25,437 nt of DNA, from assembly GCA_910586285.1 (NCBI GenBank), contig CAJUGR010000009.1, positions 1 through 25,437 of the forward strand, written 5' to 3'. The notes beneath the pieces are model-generated. The model had not been told where the DNA came from and made no database searches. It saw only the letters and a list, made by a program, of their open reading frames with translations. Source of the stretch: an uncultured Erysipelotrichaceae bacterium. GTDB taxonomy: Bacteria > Bacillota_I > Bacilli_A > Erysipelotrichales > Erysipelotrichaceae. Shown in pieces: positions 1 through 7,370 of the stretch. Positions within the stretch are counted from its first letter, which is position 1, and each line of letters begins with the position of its first letter. Made by a program: the position numbers and the translations under genes.

Positions 1-117
1 CCTGAGGGGTCACCATTCGAAAAATAAGCGTTTCAGCCCATAAATAAAGGACGAGACGCTTTTTATATATTCAAGTGACTTATTCTCGGAAACTTTTTCA
101 CATTTTTGTATCCTTGT

Positions 118-160
118 TATAGTCAAAGTATAGTCTGTTATTATCAAAGTTATTATCAAA
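118..160. repeat. Short direct repeats (7 bp x2, then 12 bp x2)
   Basis: TATAGTC occurs at 118-124 and 129-135, an 11-bp period. Directly after, GTTATTATCAAA occurs twice in perfect tandem at 137-148 and 149-160, a 12-bp period. The near-helical spacing would suit a protein binding array, but slippage in AT-rich DNA is an equally simple source. Confidence 0.7.
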
Positions 161-311
161 AACAAAAGGACTTTACGAACAGAAATAAGATAACTTAGGG
201 CAATATCAATATATAAGTGAGTAAAAGACTGGCGATAAAATTTATTCTTATATGAACATAAGAAAAAGTAAAATATATACATAAAGTAAAAATAATACAA
301 TATATTGAAAG

Positions 312-335
312 AAAAAAAAGACCCTTTTTAGGGTC
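312..335 (-). terminator. Rho-independent terminator of the sbcD-sbcC-sirtuin operon
   Basis: On the minus strand a 6-bp stem (GACCCT at 320-325 on the plus strand pairing with AGGGTC at 330-335) with a 4-nt loop is followed by eight U residues (plus-strand A run 312-319). It lies 82 nt after the sirtuin stop codon at 418-420. An alternative frame that reads past that stop closes at 351-353, just before the hairpin. Confidence 0.85.
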
Positions 336-417
336 GATATAATTTTAGATTCATTGAATAGGTGATAGTTCTACCATCTCACCAGACATAAGCCTGTACA
401 GACCTATCAACAGCATA

Positions 418-1062
418 TCAAAAAATTTGGTATGGTAAACGCATGCGGTAGCTATTTGAATTGCTTTTAAGAACAGAAAGACAGTTTTCTAAATTGCCGC
501 CCACTATCAACAACTCTGCGGATGCGATATAAGAGATTGATCGCTCCATCACTTCCCCATTCAATGCCTCCCCATATAGCACCACTTCCGGCTTTAATAA
601 ATGATGACATTTCGGACATGTTGGTATCACATTTTGCTGTACCAACATCATATCCAAACCATAAGGTGTATGACAATGCGTACAGCGATTGCGATGAATC
701 GAGCCATGCAGTTCTAATACTTCACGACTTCCTGCCGCTTGATGTAAACCATCAATATTCTGGGTAATCACTGCCTTCAGTTTTCCCATTTCCTCCAATT
801 TCGCCAATGCACGATGAGCAGCGTTAGGTTTGGCATCGGAATAAATCATTTCATGAAAATAAAAATCATAAAACTGATCCGGATGTGCATAAAAGAACTC
901 AGCAGAAATCATATGCTCGGCCGGATAAGGATAAGTCTTATGACTGTAAATTCCGGCACTGGAGCGAAAATCGGGAATGCCTGATTCCGTACTGACACCC
1001 GCACCGCCAAAAAAAACCGTAGCTGTACTTTCCGTAATCATTCTTGCCAATTCATCAATCAT
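418..1062 (-). CDS. Sirtuin (NAD-dependent protein deacylase), C-terminally truncated
   Basis: Sir2-family enzymes remove acyl groups from protein lysines using NAD, releasing nicotinamide. Visible motifs are the NAD-binding FGGAGVSTESGIPDFRS (residues 18-34), QNIDGLHQ (101-108), the catalytic His119 in ELHG, and a zinc site with Cys127, Cys130, Cys149 and Cys152. The family normally continues after LIVGG with a GTSL-type motif and about 50 more residues that complete the Rossmann fold and NAD pocket. Here homology stops at Gly189 and an unrelated 25-residue tail follows to residue 214, against about 240 usually. No other frame downstream restores the missing part. The start at 1062 has a GAGG site and lies 15 nt after sbcC, so it is the last gene of the sbcDC operon. 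The product may be inactive, a pseudogene in practice. Confidence 0.85.
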   Translation of the reverse strand: MIDELARMITESTATVFFGGAGVSTESGIPDFRSSAGIYSHKTYPYPAEHMISAEFFYAHPDQFYDFYFHEMIYSDAKPNAAHRALAKLEEMGKLKAVITQNIDGLHQAAGSREVLELHGSIHRNRCTHCHTPYGLDMMLVQQNVIPTCPKCHHLLKPEVVLYGEALNGEVMERSISYIASAELLIVGGNLENCLSVLKSNSNSYRMRLPYQIF

Positions 1063-1077
1063 CTATATACCTCTTTT

Positions 1078-4000
1078 CTAAATCAGCATGCGACATCTGC
1101 TGCCTTCTTTTTGCTTACACACTTCTATACCATAGGGAATGTTCTCTTTTAGCAATTCCACGTGAGAAATGATCCCGATCCATCCCTTTCCCCCAGTCAT
1201 GTGATGAAGCAGTTGCAGAGCATCCGCAATGCTTTGCTCATCCAATGATCCGAACCCCTCATCAATGAACATAGTCTCCATGACAACGCTACCGCTACGT
1301 GCCTGTACCACAGTGGATAAAGCCAATGACAAAGCCAGTGATACGAGAAATTTCTCACCGCCTGATAAAGATACAACACTGCGTAAAGAACAGGAATGGC
1401 TGTCATAAATACTGAGTTCCAATCCAAACTTTCGCGTTCTTCCCGTTGCTTCATCACTGCGATAAATCGCATAACGGCCGCCATGCACATGACGCAACAA
1501 TTCATTCGCTGTCTGGGTAATACCTGAAAGCATGACTCCCAGCACATAGCGTTCAATGCCAATTCCCGTATCCCCGCGCATTGCCTTTACAAAATCACTG
1601 CGTCTATTATATTGCAATAACAATTCTTCATAATGATCCTCTATCTTTTGATACTGCTCTTTTAACTCCTTGATGCGTTCATGCTGCTTCGTCAATTCCA
1701 GCTTATGCTGAAGATGCTGTTGAAGAGCTTGTTCACTTTCCTCACATTGTTGCTTCAACGCATTCAGATCCGTCAATTCCTTTCCCTGAAGTTGTTCCTC
1801 ACATTCATGAATAGCGCCTTGAATTCGTTCCAAAGCCAATTCATAGGCATTAATCTTTTCTTTCATCTGCTGTGCTTCCGCAGGTTCGGAAAATGAATGA
1901 TTCCAATCCAATCCAGCTTGATTTTCTTTATCCAACACTGCTTTTCGCTGTTGTACTTTTTCGTGCTGACGGCGCCATTCTTCCTCATAATGTTGACAGG
2001 AAGTTTGTAACTGAGCTAGTTCTATTTGTACGTGTTCCCATTCTGATTTTCCTTCGGCAATCTCATTTCGGGCTGTTTGAATCGCTAAGCGCTGATCTTT
2101 AATTTTCTCTTGCAACAAGGCTTCTTCCATCCAATTTTCCTGCGCGAATCGCTCTTGCAGTTTCGTATGCAAAACTGTATATTGTTGACGATATTCCTGT
2201 TCTTGTTTTTGCAATTGCTCTTTTTGCTGTTCCCATTGCCGACAACTGGCAATACTTTGATCCAATGCTTTCTTTTGCTTTACCAATTGCTCCTGCGCCT
2301 GCTGTGCCGCATGTATTTGTGTCAATATTTGTCCATGTTCGCTAGCGGAATAGGGCGTTCCCAATGCTTTTAAACGTGACTTTTGTGCATCGAATTGCTC
2401 CAGTAACTCCTTTTGTCGAAGTTTTGCTTGCGCCAGCCAAGTTTGATGGAACTGCGTTGCTTTTTGACATTGCTCCCACTTCTCTTTGGCTTCCTGCAAG
2501 CGATGATGCTCCACCAATTGAGTCCGTACTTCCTGATGCATCGGATGATTTCGAGAACCGCAGATCGGACATGGTTCACCATCCTTTAAAAGAGAGGACA
2601 ACAAGGCGGCACTATCATCTAAATACGCTTGATATAGCTGATCATGAATGTGTTGTGCAGCCTGTTCTGCTTCCCTTGCTTGGGTTAGCGCCTTCATATG
2701 TGCTGCGATCTGCGCATTCCATTCCTGAAGCCGTTTTTCACATTGTTGTTCGTTTACCTGCGCTTCTTTTCTTTCTCGCCATAACAGTTCTTCCTTCAGC
2801 CATTGTAAATAATTACCATGCTGCTTTTTCAATCGCTCCTCTGCTTCACGATAACATCGTTCTTGTTGATGAGCAGCCTGAATTTGTTGATCCAATGACG
2901 CTTGATTATGCAGATTTTGATCCAGCTGCTTTTTCTGCATACTTGCCTGTGCTTCCCACTCCCGTCTTTGCTGCCAGAGCTGTAATTGTTCTTCCCACTG
3001 AGCCTGTAATTGTTCCGCTTGCTGACACCACTCTTTTTTTGCCTCCCATTTAGGCAACTGCTTTTGCAATATCGTCAATCTTTCTTCATAGCGGCTCTTT
3101 GCTCGATAAGTTTTTGCTTTGCGCTGTATGATTTCCTGAAGCCGGGTGGTTTCTTCCTGCCATGCTTTTACATACGGAAAGATATGCTGATAGGCTTCCG
3201 CCAGCGCTACCTGTTTTCGCATCTGCTCCATCATGTGCGCCTGTTCCTTTAACTCCTGCAACTGTTTTTGATTGGCCTTTAAACGCTGAGCGCTTTGATG
3301 TAATGACAACTGTTCCTCTAGCTTTTTACGCAGTGTTTCCCACTTTGCTTTTTCTGTCTGTAAGGCGCTGCTTTCTGTCTGTTCCTGTGTTTGCAAATGA
3401 AGACATTGCGTATCCAATTCCTCCCAAGTTGACACATTTCCCTGCACCAAAAGGTCTGCCCTTTGATGTTGAAGCAAATCCAATTCTTCTTTCCTATGCT
3501 TACATTGTTCGCTCATGGTTTCGCACAATGCCGCCCATCGCTCACTTTGAAACAGCGTCTTTAAAATATCCTGTTTTTCTGCACTGCTTGATACCAATAA
3601 TCGTTCAAATTTTCCCTGCGGTAACATTACGGTACGGATAAACTGGGCATGAGTAAAACCAATTAACTGCTCCGCTTGCTTTTCCAATGCACTTGCTTTG
3701 CAATTTTCAAAAAACGGGTAAAATTCATCGTCAATCAATTCCCCGCCGTTCACACTAACCTTATACAGCGGCTCACCGTTTCGTTTTTTTCCGACTTTGA
3801 CTTCACGATAAAAACGATAGCGCTGCGAATGAATCGAAAATATTAATTCAACGATTGTCGGCAGAGAATCGGGAGCTGATCGTGATCGCATCGCTTCCAA
3901 ATCACCACGCTCTCCACCACTGCTTTTGCCATATAATGCATAAGTGATCGCATCAAGGATGACGGTTTTTCCCGCACCAGTCGCACCGCGGATCAAAAAA

Positions 4001-4089
4001 AGTCGATGCTTTGCCAATTCCTCCAAATTTAATTCTTGCCGTTCCACATACGGTCCAAAAGCCTGAAAAGATAACCGTTCTATTCGCAT
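1078..4089 (-). CDS. sbcC: Exonuclease subunit SbcC (Rad50-like SMC ATPase)
   Basis: SbcC is the ATPase and coiled-coil subunit of the cytoplasmic SbcCD nuclease, which opens hairpins and processes blocked double-strand DNA ends. The 1003-residue length fits the family. Walker A is GATGAGKT at residues 35-42. Two very long Gln/Glu-rich coiled-coil arms flank a zinc hook (CPIC, about residues 506-509) in the middle. Near the C-terminus come the ABC signature SLSGGEK, a Walker B ending in FIDEGFGSLD and a conserved ISHV. The start codon lies inside the last codons of sbcD, overlapping it by 10 nt, which indicates translational coupling. Nothing essential appears to be missing. Confidence 0.97.
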   Translation of the reverse strand: MRIERLSFQAFGPYVERQELNLEELAKHRLFLIRGATGAGKTVILDAITYALYGKSSGGERGDLEAMRSRSAPDSLPTIVELIFSIHSQRYRFYREVKVGKKRNGEPLYKVSVNGGELIDDEFYPFFENCKASALEKQAEQLIGFTHAQFIRTVMLPQGKFERLLVSSSAEKQDILKTLFQSERWAALCETMSEQCKHRKEELDLLQHQRADLLVQGNVSTWEELDTQCLHLQTQEQTESSALQTEKAKWETLRKKLEEQLSLHQSAQRLKANQKQLQELKEQAHMMEQMRKQVALAEAYQHIFPYVKAWQEETTRLQEIIQRKAKTYRAKSRYEERLTILQKQLPKWEAKKEWCQQAEQLQAQWEEQLQLWQQRREWEAQASMQKKQLDQNLHNQASLDQQIQAAHQQERCYREAEERLKKQHGNYLQWLKEELLWRERKEAQVNEQQCEKRLQEWNAQIAAHMKALTQAREAEQAAQHIHDQLYQAYLDDSAALLSSLLKDGEPCPICGSRNHPMHQEVRTQLVEHHRLQEAKEKWEQCQKATQFHQTWLAQAKLRQKELLEQFDAQKSRLKALGTPYSASEHGQILTQIHAAQQAQEQLVKQKKALDQSIASCRQWEQQKEQLQKQEQEYRQQYTVLHTKLQERFAQENWMEEALLQEKIKDQRLAIQTARNEIAEGKSEWEHVQIELAQLQTSCQHYEEEWRRQHEKVQQRKAVLDKENQAGLDWNHSFSEPAEAQQMKEKINAYELALERIQGAIHECEEQLQGKELTDLNALKQQCEESEQALQQHLQHKLELTKQHERIKELKEQYQKIEDHYEELLLQYNRRSDFVKAMRGDTGIGIERYVLGVMLSGITQTANELLRHVHGGRYAIYRSDEATGRTRKFGLELSIYDSHSCSLRSVVSLSGGEKFLVSLALSLALSTVVQARSGSVVMETMFIDEGFGSLDEQSIADALQLLHHMTGGKGWIGIISHVELLKENIPYGIEVCKQKEGSRCRMLI

Positions 4090-5183
4090 GACATCATCCC
4101 TTCCTTTGCTTCACGAAACCACTTTAATTCTTCATCCGAAATATCACGACCATGATAATCATGAAAAAAACGAGTTAAAATTTCTTCATCCTTTAATTGA
4201 TCCAATTCATTCACCGGCACGGATAAGCTTTCTGTCCGGCCATCTTCTTGCCATGCTTGTAGCGTAAGCAAATAGGGACAGCGTTCGCGCAAGAATTCCA
4301 ATAATTCATATTGAATTCCCTGATCTTTCAATATGATTTTCACATAGTCATTTTGATGTTGCGATAATGCCTCTATCACATCCTCATAATTACCTTCTAA
4401 CGTCACCAACGGATGTAGCGGCACTAACGGCATCATTTTGATTTCCATCGTATCGCTGTCAAGCACCGTCACGCTTTTCTCTTTGGCTTCGGAAAATGCA
4501 TAAGCAATCGGAGAACCGCTATATCGAATATGATCGGAACATGATTGCGCTTTATGTAAATGTCCCAATGCAACATAATCAAGATCGTGAAACACCTCAC
4601 ATCCGATTCGATCTGCACCACCCACCATTGCCAAACGATCACTCTCGCCGATAGTCGCACCGCTCACAAATGCATGAGCCAATACGATTTGACGCCGCGT
4701 AGCTTTATGAGCGCGAATATCTTCCATCAACCGGTCAAACGCATCCTCATAGGTCGTAAATGATTGATCATAAATTCGCGACAGCGTATCTTTATGAACA
4801 AAGGGCACTCCATAAAAATCCACATCTCCTATGGTTAATGGTTTAGGAGATTCTTGTAATAATCCAAACAGATGCAGTCCCTGTTCCCGCAGCAATTCCT
4901 GCATTGCGGATAATCGCACATGGGAATCATGATTTCCCGCTATCACAATCACCTGACATTTCAATGTTTTGCACAACATCTTCATGGCTTCATCAAACAA
5001 TATAATGGCATCCTTGCTGGCAAGCGTCGTATCATAAATATCACCACAAATCAAAACCACATCAATCGCTTCCTGCACTACAATTTGATACAGTTGTTGC
5101 AGCATATATCGCTGATCTTCCAACAGTGAATGACGATGCAGCTGAATTCCCAAATGCCAATCCGATGTATGTAATATTTTCAT
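4080..5183 (-). CDS. sbcD: Exonuclease subunit SbcD (Mre11-like nuclease)
   Basis: SbcD is the manganese-dependent phosphoesterase subunit of SbcCD. The 367-residue protein starts with the metallophosphoesterase motif HTSDWHLG (residues 5-12) and continues with CGDIYDT, AGNHDSH, the His motif LAHAFV and the GHLH motif, which together supply the two-metal centre. The C-terminal part matches the capping domain. It is the first gene of the operon: a GAGG site precedes the ATG at 5183 and a promoter lies just upstream. Its stop codon overlaps the start of sbcC. Confidence 0.97.
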   Translation of the reverse strand: MKILHTSDWHLGIQLHRHSLLEDQRYMLQQLYQIVVQEAIDVVLICGDIYDTTLASKDAIILFDEAMKMLCKTLKCQVIVIAGNHDSHVRLSAMQELLREQGLHLFGLLQESPKPLTIGDVDFYGVPFVHKDTLSRIYDQSFTTYEDAFDRLMEDIRAHKATRRQIVLAHAFVSGATIGESDRLAMVGGADRIGCEVFHDLDYVALGHLHKAQSCSDHIRYSGSPIAYAFSEAKEKSVTVLDSDTMEIKMMPLVPLHPLVTLEGNYEDVIEALSQHQNDYVKIILKDQGIQYELLEFLRERCPYLLTLQAWQEDGRTESLSVPVNELDQLKDEEILTRFFHDYHGRDISDEELKWFREAKEGMMSCE

Positions 5184-5204
5184 AAAAAACCTCTTTTCTT
5201 TCCT

Positions 5205-5232
5205 ATTTTATCATGATTCCTTAACAAAGCAA
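5205..5232 (-). promoter_or_regulatory. Putative sigma-A promoter of sbcD
   Basis: On the minus strand TTGCTT (plus 5227-5232) is separated by 16 nt from TAAAAT (plus 5205-5210), about 22 nt upstream of the sbcD start codon. The -10 context ATGATAAAATA resembles that of two other promoters in the window. Confidence 0.6.
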
Positions 5233-5311
5233 TGGGATATTTATATAAGAGTGATAATTTCACGGTTATTCTCCCGACCGCTTTTCAATTCCTACGAAAA
5301 CAATTTCTTTC

Positions 5312-5340
5312 TTGACTTTTATCAGACAGCTTTTTATAAT
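5312..5340 (+). promoter_or_regulatory. Near-consensus sigma-A promoter
   Basis: TTGACT (5312-5317) and TATAAT (5335-5340) are separated by 17 nt. This is among the best promoter matches in the window. Transcription would start near 5347, about 500 nt upstream of the next gene. It therefore drives either a very long leader or an independent small RNA. Confidence 0.75.
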
Positions 5341-5344
5341 ATCA

Positions 5345-5377
5345 ATAAGCATTATAAGGCTTATCCTCATAATGCTT
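5345..5377 (+). other. Hairpin at predicted transcript 5' end, with an alternative stem
   Basis: AAGCATTAT (5347-5355) pairs with ATAATGCTT (5369-5377), a perfect 9-bp stem with a 13-nt loop. A competing 6-bp stem, ATAAGC (5345-5350) with GCTTAT (5359-5364), shares the same 5' arm. The hairpin coincides with the transcript start expected from the promoter at 5312-5340. No U-tract follows, so it is not a terminator. A role in RNA stability or switching is inference. Confidence 0.6.
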
Positions 5378-5380
5378 GAA

Positions 5381-5450
5381 AATTTCAAATCAATTCAACT
5401 CAAACACAAATTCAATTCAATTTCAAATCAACAACTACTCAAACGCAAAT
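5381..5450 (+). repeat. Imperfect ~38-bp direct repeat in a G-free tract
   Basis: AATTTCAAATCAA occurs at 5381-5393 and 5419-5431, and ACTCAAACxCAAAT follows each copy at 5398-5411 and 5437-5450. The plus strand has no G at all from 5379 to 5444 (66 nt) but 16 C. As RNA it would be almost unstructured. Confidence 0.7.
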
Positions 5451-5752
5451 GAAATAGATTACTTCCAAATAGAACATTTGTAAAAGGCTAGAATTCCAAT
5501 GAACTAAGAACAAGATCAATGATGTGAATACAAGTAAAGATTAGGCAGAAAACAATCAAGGACAAAACTTTTTAAATTCTAAATTATTATAATTCAAACT
5601 AAAGGGAAACGAGTTAAATCTTCATCTCAGTCGTATTTGGCTATGGATATAGAAGGAATAACTTTTTTTAGTGTTATTACCTGTCTTTAGCTTTTGTTTT
5701 AAAGGAGAGTGATACATACAAATAATAAAAGCATAATCATGAATAAAAATCA

Positions 5753-5791
5753 GTAATTGACAAGCCAATAACCTTTTTATAAGTCAATTAC
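5753..5791 (+). promoter_or_regulatory. Inverted repeat over a possible proximal promoter of the GIY-YIG gene
   Basis: GTAATTGAC (5753-5761) and GTCAATTAC (5783-5791) form a perfect 9-bp inverted repeat with arm centres 30 bp apart, about three helical turns. The left arm overlaps a TTGACA (5757-5762), and TATAAG (5778-5783) touches the right arm. The 15-nt spacing between those boxes is short, so the promoter is uncertain. An operator for a dimeric repressor or an RNA hairpin are both possible. Confidence 0.5.
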
Positions 5792-5844
5792 GAATACTTT
5801 TTAAATACCAAAATAATACCATTAAGACGAAAGGAGAATAAAAT

Positions 5845-6510
5845 ATGGAACATTTTGGATTGACGTTAAAGAAAAGTAAATATTCCTTTCATATAAACAA
5901 AGAGGAGTTTGCGCCAATCAGTACCAAACCTTCATTACGGATGTTTGATGGTTTGGCCAAAAGGAACGCTTATACGGATAGTACCGGTACAGAATACCGG
6001 AAAGAATGGTGTGAAGAGTATCGGAAGTTATGCTTACAAAATTATGATTTAAACATGAAATACTTTCATTCTCTGGACAAAGAGAGCTTTAATGATGCTC
6101 TCAATACTTATTTAAAAACAAATACCGGTTTTTGCGAAGTACATGATCTAAAAGAATATGAAGATGTAAGCGGCTATTATATGATGGTTTTAGATGAGTA
6201 TAAACAGGTATACATAGGAAAGACTGATAATATCTGTAGAAGGATTCGTCAGCATTGGACAAAAACAAAATCGTTGGATCGTACATTAGCTCCGATGTAT
6301 GCAGTCAATAAATCAGTTTTTTCTATCGATTTCTTTCGTGCGTTGGACACGACAAGAATATATGTATGGAAAAGAGATTTGGGAATTCAAGTAGAACGTG
6401 ATCTGATAGCGTCCTTTCCCGGTGAATATCAAACCAATCGCATCGGCGGGGATATTGAAACGCTCATCGGTGCATTGGCAACTCGCAATACACGTGATTT
6501 GAACAAATAA
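5845..6510 (+). CDS. Stand-alone GIY-YIG nuclease-domain protein
   Basis: The 221-residue protein has a C-terminal GIY-YIG endonuclease fold: GYY at residues 110-112, YIG at 123-125, Arg132/Arg133 and His137 on the following helix, Glu184 as the metal ligand and Asn198. All residues expected for catalysis are visible, so nuclease activity is plausible. The first 100 residues are charged, contain no recognisable DNA-binding motif and match no domain I know. No intron, helicase, UvrC-like C-terminal part or mobile element accompanies it. An AAAGGAG site sits at the right distance from the ATG. The gene stands alone, with a long signal-rich region upstream and no strong terminator after it. The substrate is unknown; homing, repair and defence are all open. 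Confidence 0.8.
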   Translation: MEHFGLTLKKSKYSFHINKEEFAPISTKPSLRMFDGLAKRNAYTDSTGTEYRKEWCEEYRKLCLQNYDLNMKYFHSLDKESFNDALNTYLKTNTGFCEVHDLKEYEDVSGYYMMVLDEYKQVYIGKTDNICRRIRQHWTKTKSLDRTLAPMYAVNKSVFSIDFFRALDTTRIYVWKRDLGIQVERDLIASFPGEYQTNRIGGDIETLIGALATRNTRDLNK

Positions 6511-6564
6511 AGCAACGACTTTTGCTCTTATCCTATGTTCTTCTTTCCTTTTCTTACTCATTTA

Positions 6565-6573
6565 TGGTAAAAT
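6565..6573 (+). promoter_or_regulatory. Putative extended -10 promoter for the 6598 gene
   Basis: TGGTAAAAT at 6565-6573 fits an extended -10 box (TGn plus TAAAAT at 6568-6573), 24 nt before the start codon. No good -35 box is seen. GAGG at 6586-6589 serves as the ribosome binding site. Confidence 0.45.
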
Positions 6574-6597
6574 AAATAAGATAATGAGGCGACAATC

Positions 6598-7209
6598 ATG
6601 AAAAATAAACTGAATCGAAAAACTCAAGCATTAGCATCCGGATTAACCGGTGAATATCAAAAACTGTTTACATTACTGTTGGAAAATATTCATGATGACA
6701 ACTACACCAGACATGAATGCAACTTCTTTCTGCGCAAGTCCATCCATGAATTATTGAAGCACCAACAGAAAAACAGTGATGTAGAAACTTTAACACATCA
6801 CAATGCAAAAAAATGGGCTGTTGAAGAAAACAAAAAATACAAGAAATGGCATGAACGATATCAGATAAAATTGAAAGAATGCGATCAGATTACCTATGCA
6901 GGATTCTTTGCCATGGTTGCTTATTCTATAACACTGATTACTGTTACCGCCTTCACCAAAGGTGCTTTATCCACATGGTTCTGGATTTTGATTCCGGCTT
7001 TGATTACGGTAATTCTGTTAATTACCAAGATCTTATTTGCCCGACGGCAGAAACTGCCTTTCGTTTATACCTACGGTGATATTCTCATGTTTGCTTTGAT
7101 CAGTGTCATATGCTATTTCTCCAATGTGTACTTCATTATCTTTTTATGGGTTTATGAAGTTTCCTACATGTTATATTTACAATTTCATATCGTAGAAGAG
7201 GATTGTTAA
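6598..7209 (+). CDS. Small four-helix membrane protein of unknown function
   Basis: I do not recognise this 203-residue protein with certainty. The first ~95 residues are hydrophilic, rich in Lys, Glu and His, and probably helical and cytoplasmic. They are followed by four predicted membrane segments at about 100-121, 128-148, 157-174 and 176-196 and a short acidic tail. The layout, a helical N-terminal region that could dimerise followed by a compact membrane bundle, recalls DUF1129/HAAS-like proteins of Firmicutes, but no motif proves it. The gene has its own weak promoter and a strong terminator overlapping its stop codon, so it is a single-gene unit. The downstream ABC exporter is transcribed separately. 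Confidence 0.7.
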   Translation: MKNKLNRKTQALASGLTGEYQKLFTLLLENIHDDNYTRHECNFFLRKSIHELLKHQQKNSDVETLTHHNAKKWAVEENKKYKKWHERYQIKLKECDQITYAGFFAMVAYSITLITVTAFTKGALSTWFWILIPALITVILLITKILFARRQKLPFVYTYGDILMFALISVICYFSNVYFIIFLWVYEVSYMLYLQFHIVEEDC

Positions 7210-7237
7210 TGCAGAAGCATTTGCTTCTGCATTTTTA
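7208..7237 (+). terminator. Strong rho-independent terminator
   Basis: AATGCAGAAGC (7208-7218) pairs perfectly with GCTTCTGCATT (7223-7233), an 11-bp stem with a 4-nt loop followed by a T-rich run. The stem begins within the TAA stop codon of the preceding gene. Confidence 0.93.
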
Positions 7238-7305
7238 TTAGCGAATTCATCGTGTTCCCAATTTGTCGATTCCCATGCTTTGATCGGTTTTATTTCATGG
7301 ATAGT

Positions 7306-7316
7306 TATGATAAAAT
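7306..7316 (+). promoter_or_regulatory. Putative promoter of the ABC exporter operon
   Basis: TATGATAAAAT contains an extended -10 (TGaTAAAAT, 7308-7316) about 55 nt before the start codon. The best -35 candidate, TTGATC at 7280-7285, is too far away for canonical spacing, so only the -10 part is supported. Confidence 0.4.
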
Positions 7317-7370
7317 AATGCAGAATAAGGATAATGTGTCTTGCTTTTATGCTTTGAGAAGGGAATGTTT

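Larger units (their letters stand above)
1..350. other. AT-rich gene-free stretch
   Basis: I see no supportable gene here. The minus strand has a 96-codon open frame at 10-300 that begins with TTG, lacks a ribosome binding site and is dominated by Tyr, Phe, Ile and Lys, as expected from AT-rich non-coding DNA. The stretch holds short direct repeats (118-160) and the terminator of the sbcDC-sirtuin operon (312-335). The neighbouring sirtuin is broken at its 3' end, so this DNA may mark an old rearrangement junction; that is inference. Confidence 0.55.
5233..5844. other. Gene-free 0.6-kb region with regulatory signals
   Basis: No frame here looks coding. The stretch separates the minus-strand sbcDC operon from the plus-strand GIY-YIG gene. 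It holds a near-consensus plus-strand promoter (5312-5340), a start-proximal hairpin (5347-5377), an imperfect 38-39-bp repeat within a G-free tract (5381-5450) and a 9-bp inverted repeat (5753-5791). A ribosome-binding-like AAAGGAG at 5701-5707 is followed only by a 15-codon frame with no proper spacer, so I do not call a peptide there. Confidence 0.6.

Noticed and set aside
10..300. 96-codon minus-strand open frame
   Set aside because: It begins with TTG, has no ribosome binding site, lies after a terminator and has the Tyr/Phe/Ile/Lys composition of translated AT-rich spacer.
2364..3053. Long plus-strand open frame (229 codons) inside sbcC
   Set aside because: It lies antisense to the coiled-coil region of sbcC, whose Gln/Glu codon bias produces few antisense stops; it has no domain or binding site of its own.
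5347..5377. Hairpin considered as a terminator of the plus-strand promoter
   Set aside because: It lies at the transcript start itself and is followed by a C/A-rich tract, not by a U-run.
5381..5450. Repeats considered as a CRISPR array
   Set aside because: Only two imperfect copies with no regular spacers and no cas genes in the window.
5709..5756. 15-codon GTG-started frame after AAAGGAG
   Set aside because: There is no spacer between the possible binding site and the start, and the composition is that of AT-rich spacer.
6511..6526. AGCAA/TTGCT hairpin after the GIY-YIG gene as a terminator
   Set aside because: The stem has only five base pairs and no T-run follows.
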